Below, in pieces: positions 59,240-64,000 of a stretch of DNA of 64,000 nt (positions within the stretch are counted from its first letter, which is position 1; every line of letters begins with the position of its first letter). This DNA is from Methanobacteriota archaeon (GTDB lineage: Archaea; Thermoplasmatota; Poseidoniia; Poseidoniales; Thalassarchaeaceae). The stretch spans positions 106,372-170,371 of the forward strand of contig JAAZXW010000009.1 of assembly GCA_014239955.1 (NCBI GenBank), given 5' to 3'. The notes under the pieces were generated by a model. It saw only the letters and a list, made by a program, of their open reading frames with translations. It was not told the origin of the DNA and made no database searches. Position numbers and translations under genes: made by a program.

Positions 59240-59965
59240 TCACTCTTCTTCAACTAGGCTCAATATGTCTTCAAGGACCAGTTCTGGGTTCCAGTCAGTA
59301 TCTCCCCACCAGACTCTCTGTTCCATATTCTTGTCGACAATTATGGTGCCAGTCGTGTGATCGACCCAGTAGTCCAGTGGATGGTGGTTGGTAACGACCT
59401 CACCATCCGGTTGCTGTGTATCCTTCCCACAGCCGTTGTTGTCAACCTCCTCTCCCTCTGGAGTGTCCGGGCAACTGTCGAAACCGTCAGCAACTCCGTC
59501 ATTGTCAATATCGGTGTCGTAAGTCGCAAGACCAACGTCGAAGTTCATCCACACCGGTTCCAAGTCCTCTACACTGCCCGTTAGGTGCGGCCAACTAAGG
59601 CCTCTGACGTCTGCATAGTTTCCCAACACGCTAGAGTTGTCTGTCCACGGGTCCACTGTGACTGTGATGATCTGCACGGAGGTTCCGTGCAACTCACCGA
59701 GCTCCTGTGCAATGAAGGCCAGATTCGCGCTAACAACCGGACAAATATCCGGGCATCTAGTGAATAGGAAAGCCACCACTACCACCTGCCCCTCGAATTG
59801 GGACATTGTCACGTACTCTCCCTTGTCATCTATCAGGACGAACTCGTTTACTGCAATCGGGGGATTGATGTCCTCTCCGTAGAATTCGTCAATCTCACCG
59901 TTTGAGAGGCAACCTGGCGTGATTAGTAGCGTGAAAGCCAATATCCATGCAATCGACCTACTCAT
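59240..59965 (-). CDS. SCO1/SenC-type lipoprotein with calcium-binding type 3 insert
   Basis: The protein has 241 residues from ATG 59965, seven bases after a GGAGG Shine-Dalgarno; ATG 59971 is also possible. A lipobox is in LLITPGC. SCO motif: VVVAFLFTRCPDICPVVSANL; later VTVDPWTDN and a C-terminal DYWVDHTTGTIIVDKN with the His. Between them is an insert like a thrombospondin type 3 repeat (DTDIDNDGVADGFDSCPDTP), which would bind calcium. It is intact, unlike the neighbour SCO gene downstream. Likely outer-face copper delivery or disulfide chemistry. Confidence 0.88.
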   Translation of the reverse strand: MSRSIAWILAFTLLITPGCLSNGEIDEFYGEDINPPIAVNEFVLIDDKGEYVTMSQFEGQVVVVAFLFTRCPDICPVVSANLAFIAQELGELHGTSVQIITVTVDPWTDNSSVLGNYADVRGLSWPHLTGSVEDLEPVWMNFDVGLATYDTDIDNDGVADGFDSCPDTPEGEEVDNNGCGKDTQQPDGEVVTNHHPLDYWVDHTTGTIIVDKNMEQRVWWGDTDWNPELVLEDILSLVEEE

Positions 59966-60509
59966 CACCATTCCTCCTCGCTAGCCAGACCAATGCTGAA
60001 CAAGTCAGTAGGAATATTGCTAGATTCCTCAGCGAATCCTCCACCCCCTCATCACCTTGTTCCCCCTCTTCTTTAGAGGTCCCATTGTTGAAAATGTAAT
60101 CCGAGGGAGGCCCCAACTCCTCGTGGTAATCATGCATCACTGTCAGGTTCAGAGTCCCCCATAGTGTTTCATTGGAGAAGACGTCCAGGAGGTAATTCCC
60201 AGCATCCCAACTTTCGGCATAGATCATGAATGAGCACTCGTCTTTGACCGAGGAAGAGTTGTAGGGGGCTGTCTCGCATCTCTGGTCATAAATGCCATCT
60301 CCGTCGAGATCGATCCTTATGGTTCGGTTTTCGTCAGCCACATTGTAGAATGTCACTGAGTCGTTCTGGAAAACCTCTGCCTCGTTGGGTTGCATGCTCG
60401 AACTTCGCAATATGATGGAGAAGTCATTCGCGCCGTGCGCCGCTGCTAATGGCATGAACAGAGATGCTGCTAGGAGCGCCGCTACGAAGCTAAACCTCAT
60501 CTCAATCAT
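59958..60509 (-). CDS. Secreted, membrane-anchored cupredoxin-like protein
   Basis: The protein has 183 residues; ATG 60500 is an alternative start. It has a signal peptide (FVAALLAASLFMPLAAAHG), a single beta-sandwich of about 110 residues (FQNDSVTFYNVADENRTIRIDLDGDG...AESWDAGNYLLDVFSN), and a C-terminal helix (LAIFLLTCSALVWLARR). The placement of DSVTFYN and WDAGNYLLDV resembles cupredoxin-fold proteins, but the classical Cys-His-Met copper site is not evident. It overlaps both neighbours by 8 bases, so it is firmly in this operon with the SCO genes. Confidence 0.65.
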   Translation of the reverse strand: MIEMRFSFVAALLAASLFMPLAAAHGANDFSIILRSSSMQPNEAEVFQNDSVTFYNVADENRTIRIDLDGDGIYDQRCETAPYNSSSVKDECSFMIYAESWDAGNYLLDVFSNETLWGTLNLTVMHDYHEELGPPSDYIFNNGTSKEEGEQGDEGVEDSLRNLAIFLLTCSALVWLARRNGDE

Positions 60510-62439
60510 CTTCTTCTATTGTCCATAGCGCCGGATAGTTGTATCTTGGATCGTAGTCCTCGTCGAACTGGACCACGTAGACCCCGCTGACCATCTCAGA
60601 GACGAACATGAATCCCCTGGGGTCGTATTGAAGCCCCCAGTCGAAAGGTATCATGCACGATGCCCAGCAATCGGCCATGTCGTAGCCAAGCGTTGTCGTA
60701 GGGTCTTCGATCCAGTAAGGCCCAGATGGGAGGTAGTAACCAATCGTGTGAGTAGGTGCCAACTCCTCGATCGCTTGGAACCCTCTGTCGGGCTCGGGAA
60801 CCCCATTCTCCCAAACAATCTCCTCCCAAATTCTGCCGTGATCAGTAACCCAGTTTCCTGCATGATAGTGAGTCCAGTAGACGTGGCCATTCGTCCCTGT
60901 GTCGCCATTGTGCGGACTGAAGATGTATCCACCTGGGATGTAGTGCTGAGGGTGCTTGGAGCCATTAGCCAATGTCCCCTCGCCAGGCAGCCTCCACTTG
61001 GAGACTAGGAAAGGTCGCGTTGGGTCCGTGGTATCTATCGTCCAAAGGAAACCAGTATGATCGGGGTTGCTGCCGTATTCCGGTGCTATGATGGTGTAGT
61101 GGCGCCAGTTTTCCCCATGAGTTCCATCATCTGGTCCCGAACCGCATTCCGATGGCCATTCTGCCTGTGGTACGTACTCGCTAATGCCATTGCAAACCAG
61201 GTGTTCGTATGGGACTGCATAGTGGATGTTGTCATTGCCCTGCCCTGCATCCAGCCATTCCTCCGGAGTCATATTGGCATGCCCGCCGCCATCCGGTCCG
61301 TACCATCCCTCATCAGCGGATGGGCATCCTAGCCAGCGACCGACCTCCGGAGGCCATGAGATCCCTAGTGGGTCGGCTAAGACTGGGGGCTCACTGACGT
61401 CGACGATCCTCAGTCCAGCACCCCAGTATGAGGCTATCAGGAGCCTCTGCTTCGTAATCGGGTGTACGAAGTATACGTGATCGTGGTTGAAAATCGACCC
61501 TCCGCAGGTCGTATCGGGTTCGGGGGTGTAACCGCCCCATCTGATTATCTCCCTGCTTGAGTTCTGCTGTTCGTCGTTCTGGTTAGGGAGCCAAGACTCG
61601 AATCCCCTTGGTACGTAGAATACTTGGGTCCCCTTGTAGAATGTCCCGGAACTGCCCTCTACCATCTCTGGGTATGGATCGGCTCCGAAAAGGAATAGGC
61701 TGCACTCCTCTCTGAAGTCTACTGCTCCTCCCCAATCGCAGTAGACGGCTAGGTCTTGGTTGTGGAAACCAGCGGGGGGGTTGTTCCACTCTGCCACCTT
61801 GACGGGGCTAGTTTTGTCTCCAACGTAGATGACATCCAGCCTGTTGGTCCCACTGTTGGCATCGTCGTCGTTTGGTATCGGGTCGAGTTCGCTGTTGGTC
61901 AACTCGTGATTGACTAGGACCCAGTTGTTGTCTTCGGTGACCTTGATGTCGATCATCCTAGCGATCTCCGCGTAGTATGTCGACAGGAGCCTGATGTTGT
62001 TCGGTTCGCTAATGTCCAGTATCTCGAACTGGTTGTAGCTCGAGACATATGCAAAGCATCCCCCGCTGCCGTCAGCGTATATCTTGCAGTCCTCGTCGAA
62101 ATTCCCCTCGATCGCTATCTCGGAGTTATCTCCGGGCGTCGGTCCGACATTCTTCCATTCATCATAGCACGGTCTTCCTGCCGTATTATCCAATTCGGGT
62201 GGAGGATAGGCCTCTCCATCGCAATTCAGATTGTGATAGTCGATCAGCTTGGCGTTTGAAGTGGAAAGTCTGTGGGCCAGCAGGTCATTATGGGAATGGT
62301 TCGAATCCTCTATCTCCATGACCGGGTCGACCCAGTTATCTTCTGCCGTACCACCGCCTCCGTCCTTCGAAGAAAGACAACCGGAGACCGGTGCCATCAG
62401 CATAACGGCCACTGCCAGCAATACTCTCGTGCCTCTCAT
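60502..62439 (-). CDS. LVIVD-type beta-propeller surface lipoprotein
   Basis: The protein has 645 residues from ATG 62439 (TATA box 26 bases upstream). The signal with lipobox is VMLMAPVSGC. Repeats of the LVIVD kind build a propeller: FEILDISEPNNIRLLSTYY, LRIVDVSEPPVLADP, TGFLWTIDTTDPTRPFLVSKW, VSGVYVVQFDED. Many aromatic and His residues (FNHDHVYFVHP, PQHYIPGGYIFSPHNGDTG) are shared with the next upstream gene, its paralogue. Function unknown; members of the broad family are surface proteins. It heads the group of SCO genes downstream. Confidence 0.82.
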   Translation of the reverse strand: MRGTRVLLAVAVMLMAPVSGCLSSKDGGGGTAEDNWVDPVMEIEDSNHSHNDLLAHRLSTSNAKLIDYHNLNCDGEAYPPPELDNTAGRPCYDEWKNVGPTPGDNSEIAIEGNFDEDCKIYADGSGGCFAYVSSYNQFEILDISEPNNIRLLSTYYAEIARMIDIKVTEDNNWVLVNHELTNSELDPIPNDDDANSGTNRLDVIYVGDKTSPVKVAEWNNPPAGFHNQDLAVYCDWGGAVDFREECSLFLFGADPYPEMVEGSSGTFYKGTQVFYVPRGFESWLPNQNDEQQNSSREIIRWGGYTPEPDTTCGGSIFNHDHVYFVHPITKQRLLIASYWGAGLRIVDVSEPPVLADPLGISWPPEVGRWLGCPSADEGWYGPDGGGHANMTPEEWLDAGQGNDNIHYAVPYEHLVCNGISEYVPQAEWPSECGSGPDDGTHGENWRHYTIIAPEYGSNPDHTGFLWTIDTTDPTRPFLVSKWRLPGEGTLANGSKHPQHYIPGGYIFSPHNGDTGTNGHVYWTHYHAGNWVTDHGRIWEEIVWENGVPEPDRGFQAIEELAPTHTIGYYLPSGPYWIEDPTTTLGYDMADCWASCMIPFDWGLQYDPRGFMFVSEMVSGVYVVQFDEDYDPRYNYPALWTIEEDD

Positions 62440-62460
62440 GCCCTCTCGCGTGAACAACTA

Positions 62461-62469
62461 CGATATGAA
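62461..62469 (-). promoter_or_regulatory. TATA box for the LVIVD-SCO gene group
   Basis: Minus-strand TTCATATCG is centred about 26 bases before ATG 62439, predicting leaderless transcription. It separates the two LVIVD paralogues into different transcripts. Confidence 0.45.
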
Positions 62470-62497
62470 ATTGCACCTAATCCGCACCGTTACCGAT

Positions 62498-64000
62498 TCA
62501 GGAGGAAAGAGGCTTCCCATACGGTTCATCTATGTCCAGTTGTACGATGTAAAGCCCAGTGGTAATGCAAGAAAGGTAGGTGTATCCCTTGTAATGCTCA
62601 GCCGTCCAGATGAAGGGGGTCCAGCCAAAGTCGTAGTATGAGCTGTCAAGGGGGGCCCCATCTGCACCATGCGGCAGATGGTAGCCAATAGTCGAATCCA
62701 TGTGGGCATCAGTCTTGTTCCCACCTTCCAATCCAGCAACTAGTAAGGACTCAATGTCGATTACCCATAGTCCTGAGTGGTAGTTGCCCATGTAAATCCG
62801 CCCGTCCCAGGCCCCTCCATGGCTATTGTCTGGAAATCCAGGAAGACCTGTTTGGAAAATCTCGTGATCCGCATTATGGGGGCTGAATAAGAGCCATTCC
62901 TCTCCCCCAGGTATGAAGTGATGACCGGCGAATGGAGTCTCCCAGCCGTGAATTAGCTCTGGCAGGAACCTGACGTTGCCATTGACCATTTCATATGGCG
63001 TGGTATCCAAGAAGTAGGCCATCCCAGTTCCTACTGTGGTCTCTAGGACCTCCGTTGCGATGATGGTTGTGTGGATCTTCCCAGAAGGGTATCCGAGATG
63101 AGTTGCGTCCACCATCTCGTCGATGGGCTCGGCATAGTGGATGTAGGAGGCCCTGCCACCATTCTCGTTCCCAGTTGTCCCACGGTCCGGTTCGCCATCA
63201 CCATCGAAATCCTCGAAATCCATCCACAGGCCGACCTCGGGGGCCCTCCAGTTGCACCCTAACTGTGTGCCAAATGATCCTCTGCAAGCAGCTGCTACCG
63301 CTAGGTATTCCACCATGTCCTTGCCCGGATGAGGCACATCTGAAACGTCGAAAATCCTCAATCCTGCTTCCCAGTAAGCCCCATACACGTATGTCTTCCC
63401 GTATCTGGGGTCATTGGGATCTTCTCCCGGCCAGGTTTGGACTGTCATGTCGTGGATGTAGATCCATCCGCCCCTCGTGGTTTCCCAACTAACCTCGGCT
63501 TCACCGACCTTCACTATTCTCGGCAGGTCTCCGTATCCGGCGAAGTTCAGATGAGCAACCGTAATCCCTCCACAAGCATCACCCTGTCCAACGTCACATG
63601 ACTCGTATTCAGGGTTCGCAACGAAGATGTACCATTCGTTGTCTATCATGTGCGTGTACAGGTTGTGCGGTCCACTGGGATGATCAGCATCATACCAAGC
63701 ATCTACGAAGGTGGGGTCTGACTTGTCGGTCACATCGACTAGGGTGACTGTGACCTGGGCCGGATCGCCCCATTCCCCCACATTCGGGTCTGCAGCACCC
63801 GGGTCGACCAATTGGTTCTGTACGATGACGTACTCCCGATTGTTGTAGACGAGGTATTTGACATCAAGAACCTGGGTGTTAGGGTCTACGTACACTCCTG
63901 TAACTGTAGTGTTCGATGGATCAGTGACGTCGACTATATGCATCTCGCTCCAACCAGCTATGTATGCATATGTCCTACCATCAGGTGAATCGGAGACCTG
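62498..64000 (-). CDS. LVIVD-type beta-propeller surface protein (5' end beyond window)
   Basis: At least 500 residues; the frame is open to base 64000, so the start and signal lie outside. Visible LVIVD repeats: YAYIAGWSEMHIVDVTDPSN, VTLVDVTDKSDPTFVDAWY, LRIFDVSDVPHPGKD, LWVIDIESLLV, TGLYIVQLDIDEP. Segments such as GHHFIPGGEEWLLFSPHNADH and GYHLPHG recur in the downstream paralogue (HYIPGGYIFSPHNGD, GYYLPSG), which shows a tandem duplication. It has no membrane helix at the C-terminus. Role unknown. Confidence 0.82.
   Translation of the reverse strand, partial: QVSDSPDGRTYAYIAGWSEMHIVDVTDPSNTTVTGVYVDPNTQVLDVKYLVYNNREYVIVQNQLVDPGAADPNVGEWGDPAQVTVTLVDVTDKSDPTFVDAWYDADHPSGPHNLYTHMIDNEWYIFVANPEYESCDVGQGDACGGITVAHLNFAGYGDLPRIVKVGEAEVSWETTRGGWIYIHDMTVQTWPGEDPNDPRYGKTYVYGAYWEAGLRIFDVSDVPHPGKDMVEYLAVAAACRGSFGTQLGCNWRAPEVGLWMDFEDFDGDGEPDRGTTGNENGGRASYIHYAEPIDEMVDATHLGYPSGKIHTTIIATEVLETTVGTGMAYFLDTTPYEMVNGNVRFLPELIHGWETPFAGHHFIPGGEEWLLFSPHNADHEIFQTGLPGFPDNSHGGAWDGRIYMGNYHSGLWVIDIESLLVAGLEGGNKTDAHMDSTIGYHLPHGADGAPLDSSYYDFGWTPFIWTAEHYKGYTYLSCITTGLYIVQLDIDEPYGKPLSS

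Noticed and set aside
1..64000. CRISPR arrays, insertion sequences, integrases, rRNA genes
   Set aside because: No regularly spaced repeats, transposase motifs, terminal inverted repeats or rRNA-like stretches were seen. The only tandem repeat is the 21-base coding repeat at 57502-57564.

Overview
The window reads as a piece of a planktonic euryarchaeal genome, most likely a marine Thermoplasmatota of the Marine Group II (Poseidoniales) kind. This is an inference from gene content, with no database search behind it. Archaeal/eukaryal information genes are plentiful: ribosomal proteins S27e, L44e and L37e, eIF2-alpha, Nop10, NMD3, Nob1, exosome subunit Csl4, PolD small subunit DP1, archaeal TyrRS and PheS. 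They sit among bacterial-looking aerobic heterotroph genes: acyl-CoA dehydrogenases, ETF, cytochrome c maturation, SCO proteins, RmuC, SufE, a class II CCA enzyme, and large secreted proteases and surface proteins. Genes are tightly packed, with many 1-4 base overlaps, and no gene-free stretch exceeds about 150 bases. Many operon-leading genes have an AT-rich TATA-like box 24-28 bases upstream of the start codon, which implies leaderless mRNAs. Several internal operon genes have Shine-Dalgarno sites instead.

Layout. 1-5.3 kb: the end of aroD, then two secreted membrane-anchored proteins on the minus strand, one a giant PKD-repeat protein with a damaged metalloprotease motif. 5.4-8.4 kb: secreted glutaminyl cyclase, a membrane protein and an extended thymidylate kinase-like protein. 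8.4-13.3 kb: DUF2085 protein, sufC-sufB-sufD plus a tiny zinc-ribbon gene, and a divergent NifU-domain scaffold. 13.3-20.1 kb: maf, a 1654-residue membrane-anchored subtilase and a rhomboid protease. 20.1-22.4 kb: cytochrome c maturation (a CcmA-CcmB fusion, CcmC and a tiny CcmD-like gene). 22.5-28.5 kb: nmd3, PGI/PMI, an M23-like protein, rmuC, a METTL5-like methyltransferase and a Csl4-RRM fusion. 28.5-32 kb: the classic archaeal translation operon L44e-S27e-eIF2a-Nop10-PAC2, two small membrane proteins and L37e. 32-42.4 kb: purF, etfA-etfB, glutaryl-CoA dehydrogenase, a surface protein, tyrS, HMG-CoA synthase and a second acyl-CoA dehydrogenase.

42.5-56.4 kb: a GcvH-like protein without its lipoyl lysine, a CCA-adding enzyme, SerK-like and PCMT-like proteins, tRNA-Val, CinA, DP1, a HAD phosphatase, MoaD-like, TatA, Nob1, DedA-like, tRNA-Glu, sufS-sufE-MIP18, folD, tRNA-Thr and pheS. 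56.3-64 kb: a run of minus-strand secreted genes: a YHYH-domain lipoprotein, two SCO-type copper/thioredoxin-fold lipoproteins (one interrupted by an in-frame TAA), a small membrane-anchored protein and two paralogous LVIVD-type beta-propeller proteins, the last running off the window. Together with ccmABCD this suggests an aerobic respiratory cell with substantial cell-surface redox and proteolysis functions.

Most noteworthy: the Csl4-zinc ribbon-RRM fusion; the SCO/LVIVD/YHYH surface locus with its broken or readthrough SCO gene; the non-lipoylatable GcvH-like protein; the L44e that has lost three of four zinc ligands; the subtilase-rhomboid pair, both with cytosolic zinc-ribbon tails; and the CcmA-CcmB fusion. 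No rRNA, CRISPR array, insertion sequence, prophage or replication origin was seen.
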